From positions 1-6,850 of the forward strand of contig JAJXZV010000220.1 of the NCBI GenBank assembly GCA_021779875.1: a DNA stretch of 6,850 nt, written 5' to 3'. This document shows positions 1 to 6,850 of this stretch, one piece after another. The position numbers were made by a program, and so were the translations under genes. The DNA is from Pseudomonadota bacterium (GTDB taxonomy: Bacteria; Pseudomonadota; Gammaproteobacteria; Steroidobacterales; Steroidobacteraceae). The notes beneath the pieces were generated by a model. It saw nothing but the letters and a program-made list of their open reading frames with translations. It was not told the DNA's origin and searched no databases. The stretch's first letter is position 1; each line of letters opens with the position of its first letter.

Positions 1-1
1 G

Positions 2-2377
2 GAGTTCGCGGCGGGCGCGATGACCACGCGCAGCCTCGACCGGTTCGAGTATAGGCGCCGCGGCGTCGAGGTGCTGGCCGCCGGCACGCAGACCACGGTG
101 CAGGACCACCCGGGGCGCCAGGGCTACTGGGCCGTGGGCGTGCCGCCGTCCGGACCCATGGATGCGCTCTCGTTCCGGCTGGCGAACCGCGCGCTCGGCA
201 ACCCGCCGCGCGCCGCGGCGCTCGAATTCACGGTGGCCGGCCCGACGCTGAAGTTCACGTGCGCGACACGGATCTGTCTCACCGGGGCGCCCATGCCGGC
301 GCAGCTCGACGGGCGTGCGGTGCCGTACTTCACGCCGGTCGAGGTCGCGGCGGGCGCGACTCTCGTCGTGGGCGGCGCATCGCGCGGAGCACGGGCCTAC
401 CTCGCCATCGACGGCGGCTTCGACGTGCCCGAGTACCTCGGCAGCCGCGCGACCTTCACGCTCGGCAAGTTCGGCGGCCACGGCGGGCGGGCGCTGCGCG
501 CGGGCGACGTGCTGCACCTCGGCGAGCCGGTGCTCCGGAGCGAGCCGGGTGCCGTTCCGCAGGCGCTGCGCCCCGTGATCGGCGAAGCCTGGGAGATCGG
601 CGTGCTGTACGGCCCGCACGGGGCTCCGGACTTCTTCACCGATCAGGACATCGACGAATTCTTCGCCGCCGACTGGCGGGTTCACTACCACTCGAACCGC
701 ACCGGGGTGCGGCTGATCGGCCCGAAACCCCGCTGGGCGCGGACCGACGGCGGCGAGGCGGGCCTGCACCCCTCGAACATCCACGACAACGCCTACGCCA
801 TCGGCGCCGTGGATTTCACCGGCGACATGCCGGTGATCCTCGGACCGGACGGCCCCTCGCTCGGCGGCTTCGTCTGCCCCGCGGTGGTCGCGAGCAGCGA
901 GCTGTGGAAGCTCGGCCAGCTGCGGCCGAACGACCGGGTGCGCTTCGTGCGCCTGTCGCCCGAGGCGGCGGCCGCGGCCGAGGCGGCGCAGGAGCGCGCG
1001 CTGGCCTCGCTCCGCGACGCCGACGCGGCGCACGTCCCGGCGGCGCCTCGGGGCGCGTCCGGGCGAGCCGATTCGCCCGTCCTTCAGCGCCTGCCGGCGC
1101 GCGCCGGCAGGCCGGAAGTGGTGTACCGGCGCGCCGGCGACCGGTACGTGCTGATCGAGTACGGTCCGCTGGTGCTCGATCTGGAGCTGCGCCTGCGGGT
1201 GCACGCGCTGATGCGCTGGCTCGAGTCGCGGTCGCTCCCCGGCATCGTCGATCTGACGCCCGGCATCCGCTCGCTGCAGGTGCATTTCGACGCCCGGACG
1301 CTGCCGCCGAGGCGGCTGCTCGACGCGCTGTGCGAGGCGGAGGAGTCGCTCGAGGCGATCGACGACATGGAGGTCGCGACCCGCATCGTGCGCCTGCCGC
1401 TGTCGTGGGACGACGAGGCCACCCAACTCGCCATCGAGAAGTACATGCAGTCGGTGCGCGCGGACGCGCCCTGGTGCCCGAGCAACATCGAATTCATCCG
1501 CCGCATCAACGGACTCGATTCGATCGAGGAGGTCCGCCGGATCGTGTTCGAGGCGAGCTATCTGGTGCTGGGCCTGGGCGACGTGTACCTCGGCGCACCG
1601 GTGGCGGTGCCGGTCGATCCGCGCCACCGGCTGGTGACCACGAAGTACAATCCGGCGCGCACCTGGACGCCGGAGAACGCCGTCGGGATCGGCGGCGCCT
1701 ACCTGTGCGTCTATGGCATGGAGGGTCCGGGCGGCTATCAGTTCGTCGGCCGCACCTGCCAGATGTGGAACACCCACCGCAGCACCGCCGAATTCGCGCC
1801 CGGCAGCCCCTGGCTGCTGCGCTTCTTCGATCAGATCCGCTTCCACCCGGTGAGCGGCGCCGAGCTGCTCGAATTCCGGGACGACTTCCTGCACGGGCGC
1901 GCGAGGCTCGACATCCGCCACGAGGTGTTCCGCCTGCGCGAGCACCGCGCGTTCCTCGAGCGCCACGCCGAGAGCATCGCGGCCCACAAGGCGCGCCAGC
2001 AGAGCGCCTTCGAGGCCGAGCGGCGCCGCTGGGAGGCGACCGGCCAGATCGGCTACGCGGCCGAGCTGCCCGAGCCGCATGCCGACCAGGAGGCCGCGGA
2101 GCTGCCGCCGGGCCACCTGCCGGTGGTCAGCCCGGTCTCGGGCAGCGTCTGGAAGATCGCCGCCGCGGCCGGCCAGCTGGTCAAGGCCGGCGAGACGCTG
2201 GTCATCGTCGAGTCCATGAAGATGGAGCTGCCGGTGACCGCGTCCGCCGACGTGGTGGTGACCGAGATGCGCTGTGTCGAGGGCCGCGCGGTGCTGGTAG
2301 CGCAGACACTGCTGGTGGTGCGCCCGGCGCAGCCCGATGATCAACGCCCGAATGTTCACGAGGGGGATCCACGATGA
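2..2377 (+). CDS. uca: Urea carboxylase family protein, probable guanidine carboxylase (C-terminal part; start lies outside the window)
   Basis: Biotin-dependent cytosolic ligase that carboxylates urea (to allophanate) or guanidine (to carboxyguanidine) using ATP and bicarbonate. Residues are numbered from the internal ATG at 20. A KipA/AHS2 carboxyltransferase half spans about 10-310 ([21 protein letters not shown]). A low-complexity Ala/Arg linker spans about 315-364. A KipI/AHS1 half spans about 365-600 ([29 protein letters not shown]). A charged helical stretch covers about 640-690, and a biotinyl domain about 700-769 carries ESMKME, with the biotinylated Lys at 734 (codon 2219-2221). The biotin carboxylase domain expected in this roughly 1200-residue family must lie upstream. 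The frame is open to base 2, and residues before the ATG (EFAAGA) continue the family pattern F-x-A-G-x-x-T-T-R, so ATG 20 is internal. Asp265 in the DFTGD motif sits where, as I recall, fungal urea carboxylases have Asn; this favours guanidine. The stop overlaps the next gene by 4 bp. The family is certain; the substrate is inferred. Confidence 0.93.
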   Translation, partial: EFAAGAMTTRSLDRFEYRRRGVEVLAAGTQTTVQDHPGRQGYWAVGVPPSGPMDALSFRLANRALGNPPRAAALEFTVAGPTLKFTCATRICLTGAPMPAQLDGRAVPYFTPVEVAAGATLVVGGASRGARAYLAIDGGFDVPEYLGSRATFTLGKFGGHGGRALRAGDVLHLGEPVLRSEPGAVPQALRPVIGEAWEIGVLYGPHGAPDFFTDQDIDEFFAADWRVHYHSNRTGVRLIGPKPRWARTDGGEAGLHPSNIHDNAYAIGAVDFTGDMPVILGPDGPSLGGFVCPAVVASSELWKLGQLRPNDRVRFVRLSPEAAAAAEAAQERALASLRDADAAHVPAAPRGASGRADSPVLQRLPARAGRPEVVYRRAGDRYVLIEYGPLVLDLELRLRVHALMRWLESRSLPGIVDLTPGIRSLQVHFDARTLPPRRLLDALCEAEESLEAIDDMEVATRIVRLPLSWDDEATQLAIEKYMQSVRADAPWCPSNIEFIRRINGLDSIEEVRRIVFEASYLVLGLGDVYLGAPVAVPVDPRHRLVTTKYNPARTWTPENAVGIGGAYLCVYGMEGPGGYQFVGRTCQMWNTHRSTAEFAPGSPWLLRFFDQIRFHPVSGAELLEFRDDFLHGRARLDIRHEVFRLREHRAFLERHAESIAAHKARQQSAFEAERRRWEATGQIGYAAELPEPHADQEAAELPPGHLPVVSPVSGSVWKIAAAAGQLVKAGETLVIVESMKMELPVTASADVVVTEMRCVEGRAVLVAQTLLVVRPAQPDDQRPNVHEGDPR
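1089..1112. repeat. Perfect 24-bp palindrome inside the carboxylase linker
   Basis: The half-site GCCTGCCGGCGC is followed immediately by its exact reverse complement, with no spacer. The palindrome lies in the coding sequence between the KipA-like and KipI-like domains, where the protein is low-complexity and little constrained (it encodes RLPARAGRP). As DNA it could form a cruciform; as RNA it would form a hairpin only with a few bases opened for a loop. No U-tract follows, so it is not a standard intrinsic terminator. It may be chance in GC-rich DNA. Confidence 0.6.
1123..1147. repeat. Inverted repeat with 7-bp arms just after the palindrome
   Basis: GTACCGG (1123-1129) and CCGGTAC (1141-1147) are exact inverted copies. 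The self-complementary 12-mer CCGGCGCGCCGG (1126-1137) overlaps the left arm and gives an alternative pairing. It lies at the start of the KipI-like domain (residues about 369-376), 10 bases after the 24-bp palindrome, so the two could form neighbouring hairpins in the mRNA. A function is not demonstrated. Confidence 0.4.
2360..2366 (+). promoter_or_regulatory. Ribosome binding site of the binding-protein gene
   Basis: GAGGGGG sits 7 bases before the ATG at 2374, inside the last codons of the carboxylase gene. It supports initiation at the overlapping ATGA rather than at any later Met, and is among the clearest Shine-Dalgarno sequences in the window. That fits a binding protein needed in excess over the membrane components. 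Confidence 0.7.
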
Positions 2378-3462
2378 TTCGATCGATACGACGGATGGCG
2401 CGCGCCGCGACGACCGGCGCGGCGCTGCTCGCACTGCTGCTGGCCGGCGCGCCCCCGGCGCTGGCGGCCGAGAAGACCAGCTTCAACATGGCCTGGACGA
2501 TCTACGTGGGCTGGATGCCCTGGGGTTACGCCGAGCAGAGCGGCATCCTCGCCAAGTGGGCGGCCCGCTACGGCATCAAGATCAAGCTCACCCAGGTGAA
2601 CGACTACGTCGAGTCGATCAACCAGTACACCGCCGGGACCTTCGACGCCTGTCTGATGACCAACATGGACATGCTGACCATCCCGTCGGCCGGCGGCGTC
2701 GACTCCACGGCCCTGATCGTCGGGGACTTCTCGAACGGCAACGACGGCATCGTGCTCAAGGGCAAGGGCAAGACGCTCAAGGACATCCGGGGCCAGAAGG
2801 TCAATCTGGTCGAGCTGTCTGTGTCCCACTACATGCTGGCGCGCGCGCTCGGCACGGTCGGCCTGCGCGAGCGGGACCTCAAGATCGTCAACACCTCGGA
2901 CGCGGACATCGTGGCCGCGTTCGCGGCCTCGGCGAGCACCGCGGCGGTGGCCTGGAAGCCGCAGCTGTCGGCCATCCTCAAGAACCCGGACGCGCAGCTG
3001 GTGTACGACTCGAGCAAGATACCGGGCGAGATCCTCGATCTGATGGTGGTGAACACCGCGACGCTGAAGGCGAACCCCAAGCTCGGGAAGGCGCTGGTCG
3101 GCGCCTGGTACGAGATCATGGCGCTGATGGCGAAGAACGATGCCGCGGCCAAGGCGGCGACCGCCTCCATGGCCAAGGCCTCGGGCACCGATCCTGCCGG
3201 CTACGCCGGGCAGCTGGCCACCACCCATCTGTTCGCGACGCCCGCCGAGGACTACGCGTTCGTCAACGGCGATGCGCTGGTCAACACCATGGATTTGGTG
3301 CGAAAGTTCTCCTTCGAGCACGGCATCCTGGGCCAGGGCGCCGCCTCCGTCGACGCGGTGGGCATCCAGTTCCCCTCCGGCCGGACGCTCGGTGACCCGC
3401 GCAACGTCAAGATGCGCTTCGACGGGAGTTTCGCGAAGATGGCGATGGATGGAGCGTTGTAA
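2374..3462 (+). CDS. ABC transporter periplasmic substrate-binding protein, urea-carboxylase-associated (NitT/TauT type)
   Basis: Captures the substrate, probably guanidine or a urea-like compound, in the periplasm and hands it to the permease. The 362-residue protein starts with a Sec-type signal peptide: basic IRSIRRMAR, a hydrophobic core at about 15-26, and cleavage near ALA-AEK at residues 31-32. The mature part looks like an NMT1/SsuA-type binding protein (TMAWTIYVG-like opening here read as NMAWTIYVGWMPWGYAEQSG, then QYTAGTFDACLMTNMDML). It resembles the family annotated as 'periplasmic binding protein, urea carboxylase region'. The ATG overlaps the carboxylase stop (ATGA) and has a good ribosome binding site, so translation is probably coupled. 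The family assignment is strong. The ligand is inferred from the neighbouring carboxylase and from known guanidine gene clusters, since ligand-contact residues cannot be assigned by eye. Confidence 0.9.
   Translation: MIRSIRRMARAATTGAALLALLLAGAPPALAAEKTSFNMAWTIYVGWMPWGYAEQSGILAKWAARYGIKIKLTQVNDYVESINQYTAGTFDACLMTNMDMLTIPSAGGVDSTALIVGDFSNGNDGIVLKGKGKTLKDIRGQKVNLVELSVSHYMLARALGTVGLRERDLKIVNTSDADIVAAFAASASTAAVAWKPQLSAILKNPDAQLVYDSSKIPGEILDLMVVNTATLKANPKLGKALVGAWYEIMALMAKNDAAAKAATASMAKASGTDPAGYAGQLATTHLFATPAEDYAFVNGDALVNTMDLVRKFSFEHGILGQGAASVDAVGIQFPSGRTLGDPRNVKMRFDGSFAKMAMDGAL
3451..3454 (+). promoter_or_regulatory. Possible ribosome binding site ahead of the ATG at 3464
   Basis: GGAG lies 9 bases before an ATG placed one base after the binding-protein stop. 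It is better placed than anything directly upstream of the permease GTG at 3493, where only a G-rich GGCGGGCG stretch is present. It may therefore recruit ribosomes to the short overlapping reading frame described below. Confidence 0.4.
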
Positions 3463-3463
3463 C

Positions 3464-3505
3464 ATGGTGAACCGGCGCGGCGGCGGGCGTTCGTGCGCCG
3501 TCTGA
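3464..3505 (+). other. Thirteen-codon reading frame overlapping the permease start
   Basis: An ATG one base after the binding-protein TAA opens a frame reading MVNRRGGGRSCAV and ending at TGA 3503-3505. It runs past the permease GTG (3493) in a different frame. It may be a coupling leader whose termination re-initiates ribosomes at the nearby GTG, or the true 5' end of the permease gene separated from it by a frameshift or sequence error, or nothing. No function is claimed. Confidence 0.25.
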
Positions 3506-4308
3506 TCAATCGGCGGCCGGGGCGCGGCGGGGCCTTCGGCCTCGGCCTGCTGCCGTTCATCCTGGTGATCTCGGCGTATCTGTATTACTCGCACCAACGG
3601 CTCGAGGCCAATCCCGGCGACAAGCTCCTGCCGGCTCCGGCGAGCATCGGTGCGGCGATCCATCGCTACGCGCTCGAGGAAGACGAGCGCACCGGGGACT
3701 ACCTGCTCTGGACCGACACGCGCGCGAGCCTCGAGCGGCTCGGGATGGGGCTCGCGATCAGCGCGGCGATCGGCCTCGGCCTGGGCCTCGCCATCGGGGT
3801 CGTGCCCTACCTGCGGGCCTCGGCCGCGCCATTCGTGGCGGCGGTGTCGCTGGTGCCGCCGCTCGCGGTGCTGCCCATCCTGTTCATCGCGGTGGGGCTC
3901 GGCGAACTCGCCAAGGTGACCCTGATCGTCGTCGGGGTCGCGCCCGTGATCGTGCGCGACCTCGCCATGCGCACCGCGGAGCTGCCGACCGAGCAGATCA
4001 TCAAGGCGCAGACCCTCGGGGCGTCCACCTGGCAGCTCGTGCTGCGGGTGGTGCTGCCCCAGTCCTGGCCGAGACTGATCGACGCGCTGCGCCTCTCGCT
4101 GGGTTCGGCGTGGCTGTTCCTGATCGCCGCCGAGGCCATCGCCTCCACCGAGGGGCTGGGCTTTCGCATCTTCCTGGTGCGCCGGTATCTCGCGATGGAC
4201 GTGATCCTGCCGTACGTCGCCTGGATCACGCTGCTCGCCCTCGCCATGGATCGGCTGCTGCGGCTCGTGCGCGCCAAGGCCTTTGCCTGGGCCGAGCCCG
4301 GCGTCTGA
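3493..4308 (+). CDS. ABC transporter permease, urea-carboxylase-associated (NitT/TauT type)
   Basis: Inner-membrane channel subunit, presumably a homodimer, working with the preceding binding protein and following ATPase. The 271-residue length is typical for the family. Likely membrane segments lie at about 14-32, 83-107, 110-137, 138-158, 200-222 and 235-256. The cytoplasmic EAA loop that contacts the ATPase is at about 171-190 (KAQTLGASTWQLVLRVVLPQ, with the conserved Gly and the Leu-Pro ending). After it come LIAAEAIASTEGLGFRIF and RRYLAMDVILPYVAW, which look like the urea-carboxylase-linked members. GTG 3493 is the only start codon in this frame after the preceding in-frame TAA, and the resulting N-terminus RRLINRRPGR looks natural for the family. 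The ribosome binding site is weak; initiation may depend on coupling to translation from ATG 3464 or from the binding-protein gene. Confidence 0.88.
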   Translation: MRRLINRRPGRGGAFGLGLLPFILVISAYLYYSHQRLEANPGDKLLPAPASIGAAIHRYALEEDERTGDYLLWTDTRASLERLGMGLAISAAIGLGLGLAIGVVPYLRASAAPFVAAVSLVPPLAVLPILFIAVGLGELAKVTLIVVGVAPVIVRDLAMRTAELPTEQIIKAQTLGASTWQLVLRVVLPQSWPRLIDALRLSLGSAWLFLIAAEAIASTEGLGFRIFLVRRYLAMDVILPYVAWITLLALAMDRLLRLVRAKAFAWAEPGV

Positions 4309-4330
4309 GCCGCGTGCGCCGCAGATCACG

Positions 4331-5065
4331 ATGACCCAGGTGACCGTCAAGCACATGTGGAAGGAGTACGGCGGTCACGTCGTGCTCGAGAACGTGAACC
4401 TGCACGTCGGCGATCACGAGTTCGTGACCATCGTCGGCGCATCCGGCTGCGGCAAGACCACGTTCCTGCGGATGCTGCTCGGCATCGAGGCGCCGAGCCG
4501 GGGCGAGTTCCTGATCGACGGCAGGCCGCTGCCCGGCGAACCGGGACCGGACCGCGGCATCGTGTTCCAACGGTACTCGCTGTTCCCGCACCTGACGGTG
4601 CTGCAGAATCTGCTGCTCGGCCTCGAGCTGAAGGATGCGCCGCTGACCGGCCGGCTGTTCGGCGCGGCGCGGCGGCGTGCCCTCGACAAGGCGCGCACGC
4701 TGCTCGCGGCGATCGGTCTCGAGGCGGCGGCGAACAAGCACCCCGCGCAGCTCTCCGGCGGCATGCAGCAGCGGCTGTCGATCGCGCAGTCGGTGATCCG
4801 CGAGCCGAAGATCCTGCTGCTCGACGAGCCGTTCGGGGCGCTCGATCCGGGCATCACGGCGGACATGCACGAGCTCATCATCAAGCTGTGGAACGCCCAC
4901 AAGATGACCATCTTCATGGTCACGCACGACCTGAAGGAGAGCTTCGCGCTCGGCACCCGGCTGCTGGTGTTCGACAAGGTGCGGATCGACCCGCAGGCGC
5001 CGGAGGCGTTCGGCGCGACGATCACCTACAATATTCCGCTGAAAGGTCAGCGGAGCGCGTCGTGA
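4331..5065 (+). CDS. ABC transporter ATP-binding protein of the carboxylase-linked importer
   Basis: Cytosolic ATPase that drives the importer. Its 244 residues carry every ABC motif: Walker A GASGCGKT at 36-43, Q-loop Gln80 in VFQRYSLFP, signature LSGGMQQ at 141-147, Walker B LLLDEP with Asp165 and catalytic Glu166, D-loop GALD, and the switch His199 in VTHD. It is a NitT/TauT (SsuB/TauB-like) ATPase with a short C-terminus and no regulatory domain. ATG 4331 is chosen because MTQVTVKHMWKEYGG is the expected family opening. An in-frame TTG at 4283 would add 16 Pro-rich residues overlapping the permease gene and is unlikely. No clear Shine-Dalgarno precedes ATG 4331, 22 bases after the permease stop, so coupling is plausible. 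The stop overlaps the next gene's GTG by 4 bp. Confidence 0.92.
   Translation: MTQVTVKHMWKEYGGHVVLENVNLHVGDHEFVTIVGASGCGKTTFLRMLLGIEAPSRGEFLIDGRPLPGEPGPDRGIVFQRYSLFPHLTVLQNLLLGLELKDAPLTGRLFGAARRRALDKARTLLAAIGLEAAANKHPAQLSGGMQQRLSIAQSVIREPKILLLDEPFGALDPGITADMHELIIKLWNAHKMTIFMVTHDLKESFALGTRLLVFDKVRIDPQAPEAFGATITYNIPLKGQRSAS
5052..5055 (+). promoter_or_regulatory. Ribosome binding site of the old yellow enzyme gene
   Basis: GGAG lies within the ATPase gene, 6 bases before the GTG at 5062. It supports this GTG as the start and therefore the 4-bp overlap with the ATPase stop. Confidence 0.6.
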
Positions 5066-6171
5066 GTCATCTGTTCTCCCCCTGGCGCCTGGGACACCTG
5101 GCGCTGCCGAATCGCATCGTGATCGCGCCCATGTGCCAGTATTCCGCGGCCGACGGGTCCGCGACCGACTGGCACATGATCCACCTGGGGCATCTGGCGC
5201 TCTCCGGGGCCGGGCTCCTGACCCTCGAGGCGACGGCGGTCTCGCCGGACGCGCGCATCACGGCCCAGGATCTCGGGCTCTACAGCGAGGAGAACGCCGC
5301 GGCGCTCGCGCGCGTGATGACGGCGATCCGCACCCACTCGCCCATCCGCGTGGCGGTGCAACTCGCGCATGCCGGGCGCAAGGCCTCGACGCGCCCGCCG
5401 TGGCGGGGCGGGGCACAGGCCCGGCCTGGCGAGCCCGACGGCTGGCAGACCGTGGCGCCCTCGGCATTGCCCTTCCATCCGGGCGACCACGCGCCGCACT
5501 TCCTCGATCGGCACGCCATGGACCGGGTGCGCGAGCACTTCGTGGTGGCGGCGCGCCGCGCGGCGCTGCTCGGCCTCGACGGCATCGAGATCCACGCGGC
5601 GCACGGCTACCTGCTGCACCAGTTCCTCTCGCCGCTGTCGAACCGCCGCAGCGACGATTACGGCGGCGGCCTCGAGCAGCGCATGCGCTTCCCGCTGGAG
5701 ATCTTCGATGCCGTGCGCCACGCCTTCCCGGTGGAGCGGCCCGTGTGGGTGCGCATCTCGGCCACCGATTGGGTGCCGGGCGGCTGGGACATCGAGGAGG
5801 CGGTGCAGTTCTCGAAGGCCCTCGCGGCGCGCGGCTGCGCCGCGATCCACGTGAGTTCCGGCGGTCTGTCCCCGCAGCAGGTGATTCCGGCGGCCCCGGG
5901 CTTTCAGGTGCCGTTCGCCGAGCGCATCCGCCGCGAGGCCGGCATCGCGACCATCGCGGTCGGTCTGATCACCGAGCCGCGGCAGGCCGAGGCCATCGTC
6001 GCCGACGGGCGCGCCGACGCGGTCGCGCTGGCGCGCGCCATGCTGTACGACCCGCGCTGGCCCTGGCACGCGGCGGCGGCGCTCGGCGCGACGGTGCAGG
6101 CGCCCAAGCAGTATTGGCGCTGCCAGCCGGCCGATCAGCCGCAGCTGTTCGACACGTCAGCGGCCGGCTGA
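5062..6171 (+). CDS. NADH:flavin oxidoreductase, class III old yellow enzyme (YqjM/XenA type)
   Basis: Cytosolic FMN-dependent ene-reductase that uses NAD(P)H to reduce activated C=C bonds; relatives also act on some nitro compounds and quinones. The 369-residue TIM-barrel protein matches XenA-like enzymes closely in numbering. APMCQY places the flavin-tuning Cys at 25 and Tyr at 27. [10 protein letters not shown] is the conserved FMN-side loop, and HAAHGY gives the substrate-binding His178 and His181. [10 protein letters not shown] and the late [14 protein letters not shown] (FMN phosphate region) follow. The C-terminal YWR (Trp352, Arg353) may reach the partner subunit's active site, as in class III dimers. 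The GTG start is supported by GGAG at 5052 and by the family-like opening [10 protein letters not shown]. The frame stays open far upstream, but that part is only an Arg-rich shadow of the ATPase gene. GTGA overlap implies co-translation with the importer. Its physiological substrate cannot be told. Confidence 0.92.
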   Translation: MSHLFSPWRLGHLALPNRIVIAPMCQYSAADGSATDWHMIHLGHLALSGAGLLTLEATAVSPDARITAQDLGLYSEENAAALARVMTAIRTHSPIRVAVQLAHAGRKASTRPPWRGGAQARPGEPDGWQTVAPSALPFHPGDHAPHFLDRHAMDRVREHFVVAARRAALLGLDGIEIHAAHGYLLHQFLSPLSNRRSDDYGGGLEQRMRFPLEIFDAVRHAFPVERPVWVRISATDWVPGGWDIEEAVQFSKALAARGCAAIHVSSGGLSPQQVIPAAPGFQVPFAERIRREAGIATIAVGLITEPRQAEAIVADGRADAVALARAMLYDPRWPWHAAAALGATVQAPKQYWRCQPADQPQLFDTSAAG

Positions 6172-6850
6172 GCCGCCAGACGCTGAAGCCGGCGGGCGTG
6201 CAGGATGACCTCGGTGTAGCCGTTCGCCTGCTCGCGGCCACGCAGGACGAGGTCACGTGCGGCCTGAAAGGCTGGGTTGTGCTCGGCGTCGTCGGCCAGG
6301 CGCCGGTAGCCGGGAGCGCCGGCGTTCTGCGCATCGACCACCTGCGCCATCCGGTGCAGTCCCTGCATGACCTGCTCGCGGCTGCACACGTCGTGATGCA
6401 GCCAGTTGGCCACGTGCTGGCTCGAGATGCGCAGCGTCGCCCGATCCTCCATCAGCGCCACGTTGTAGTAGTCCGGCACCTTGGAACAGCCGATACCCTC
6501 GTCGATCCAGCGGACCACGTAGCCGAGGATGCTCTGCAGGTTGTTGTCGAGCTCCTCCTCGACCTCCGAAGGGCTCCAGCGGGCGCCGGCCGCGAGCGGC
6601 GGGGTGAGGATGTCCGCGAGCGGGGCCCTCGGCCGGCCCGCGAGCAGCGTCTGGGCGTCGGCGACCCGCACCCGGTGATAATTCAGGGCGTGGATGGTCG
6701 CCGCGGTCGGCGAGGGCACCCACGAGGTGCTCGCGCCGGCTTCCAGATGAGCGCCCTTCGAATCGAGCATGGCGGCCATCCGCTCGGTCATCGCCCACAT
6801 GCCCTTGCCGATCTGCGCGCGGCCGCCGCGGCCGGGAGCAATTCGCGGCG
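6135..6850 (-). CDS. glcB: Malate synthase G (C-terminal part; 5' end lies outside the window)
   Basis: Condenses glyoxylate with acetyl-CoA to malate in the glyoxylate/glycolate pathway. About 238 residues of a protein usually near 725 are visible. The frame is open to the right edge and continues upstream of the internal Met at 6800 as RAQIGKG, so that Met is not the start. Diagnostic stretches include [48 protein letters not shown] and [16 protein letters not shown], then [18 protein letters not shown]. The Cys in GCSKVPD and the Asp in MEDRATLR are 14 residues apart, matching Cys617 and the catalytic base Asp631 of E. coli GlcB. The tail after RRLQRL ([13 protein letters not shown]) is encoded largely within the 37-bp overlap with the convergent gene and looks non-conserved. 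The gene is metabolically unrelated to the plus-strand operon. Confidence 0.95.
   Translation of the reverse strand, partial: PRIAPGRGGRAQIGKGMWAMTERMAAMLDSKGAHLEAGASTSWVPSPTAATIHALNYHRVRVADAQTLLAGRPRAPLADILTPPLAAGARWSPSEVEEELDNNLQSILGYVVRWIDEGIGCSKVPDYYNVALMEDRATLRISSQHVANWLHHDVCSREQVMQGLHRMAQVVDAQNAGAPGYRRLADDAEHNPAFQAARDLVLRGREQANGYTEVILHARRLQRLAAQPAADVSNSCG

Noticed and set aside
1..22. GGAG at 1-4 and ATG at 20 as a true start, which would make a separate carboxyltransferase-biotinyl subunit
   Set aside because: The GGAG is 15 bases from the ATG, too far, and the residues encoded before the ATG fit the continuing urea carboxylase pattern. A split enzyme cannot be formally excluded without the upstream sequence.
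259..2340. Long plus-strand open frame (693 codons) within the carboxylase gene
   Set aside because: It is an Arg/Ala/Gly-rich product of the shifted frame of the carboxylase gene; no motif is visible.
3463..3492. Guanidine-I riboswitch or promoter between binding-protein and permease genes
   Set aside because: The gap is only 30 bases and the next one (4309-4330) only 22, far too short for the riboswitch. I saw no match to its conserved core elsewhere on the plus strand and no convincing promoter boxes.
4283..4330. TTG at 4283 as start of the ATPase
   Set aside because: The added 16 residues are Pro-rich, overlap the permease gene and do not resemble the family N-terminus; ATG 4331 gives the expected opening.
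2356..4356. Long minus-strand open frame (666 codons) opposite the binding-protein and permease genes
   Set aside because: Its translation is rich in Arg, Gly, His, Asp and Gln with no recognisable domain, while the plus strand encodes clear transporter proteins. Long antisense frames are expected where third positions are nearly all G or C.
4357..5061. Upstream in-frame extension of the old yellow enzyme, suggesting a fusion protein
   Set aside because: The extension is an Arg-rich shifted-frame reading of the ATPase gene; the enzyme's family N-terminus begins right at GTG 5062.

Overview
The window is high-GC and densely coding, as in many Proteobacteria. No region longer than about 30 bases lacks a gene. 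Gene content (biotin-dependent urea/guanidine carboxylase, NitT/TauT-type ABC transporter, class III old yellow enzyme, malate synthase G) fits a GC-rich beta-, gamma- or alphaproteobacterium. I cannot name a genus from sequence alone.

Layout: positions 2-5065 are one plus-strand transcription unit whose beginning lies left of the window. It opens with the C-terminal two thirds of a urea-carboxylase-family enzyme (carboxyltransferase halves KipA/AHS2 and KipI/AHS1, then a biotinyl domain). It continues with a periplasmic binding protein (4-bp ATGA overlap), a permease (30-nt gap) and an ATPase (22-nt gap), which together make a complete importer. A class III old yellow enzyme follows, with a 4-bp GTGA overlap to the ATPase, so it is probably translated as part of the same operon. 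From the right edge an unrelated minus-strand gene, the C-terminal part of malate synthase G (glcB), converges and overlaps the old yellow enzyme tail by 37 bp.

How the genes work together: importers of this type are known neighbours of 'urea carboxylase' genes, and many such clusters have been reinterpreted as guanidine assimilation systems (guanidine carboxylase, carboxyguanidine deiminase CgdAB, allophanate hydrolase). The carboxylase here has Asp rather than Asn at the position I believe separates guanidine from urea enzymes. My reading is therefore import of guanidine, ATP- and biotin-dependent carboxylation, and later release of ammonia by enzymes encoded outside the window. The deiminase and allophanate hydrolase genes, and any guanidine-I riboswitch, are not in this window. 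The role of the old yellow enzyme in this pathway is unknown, and it is the least expected member.

I saw no mobile element, CRISPR array, tRNA or rRNA, and no convincing intrinsic terminator.
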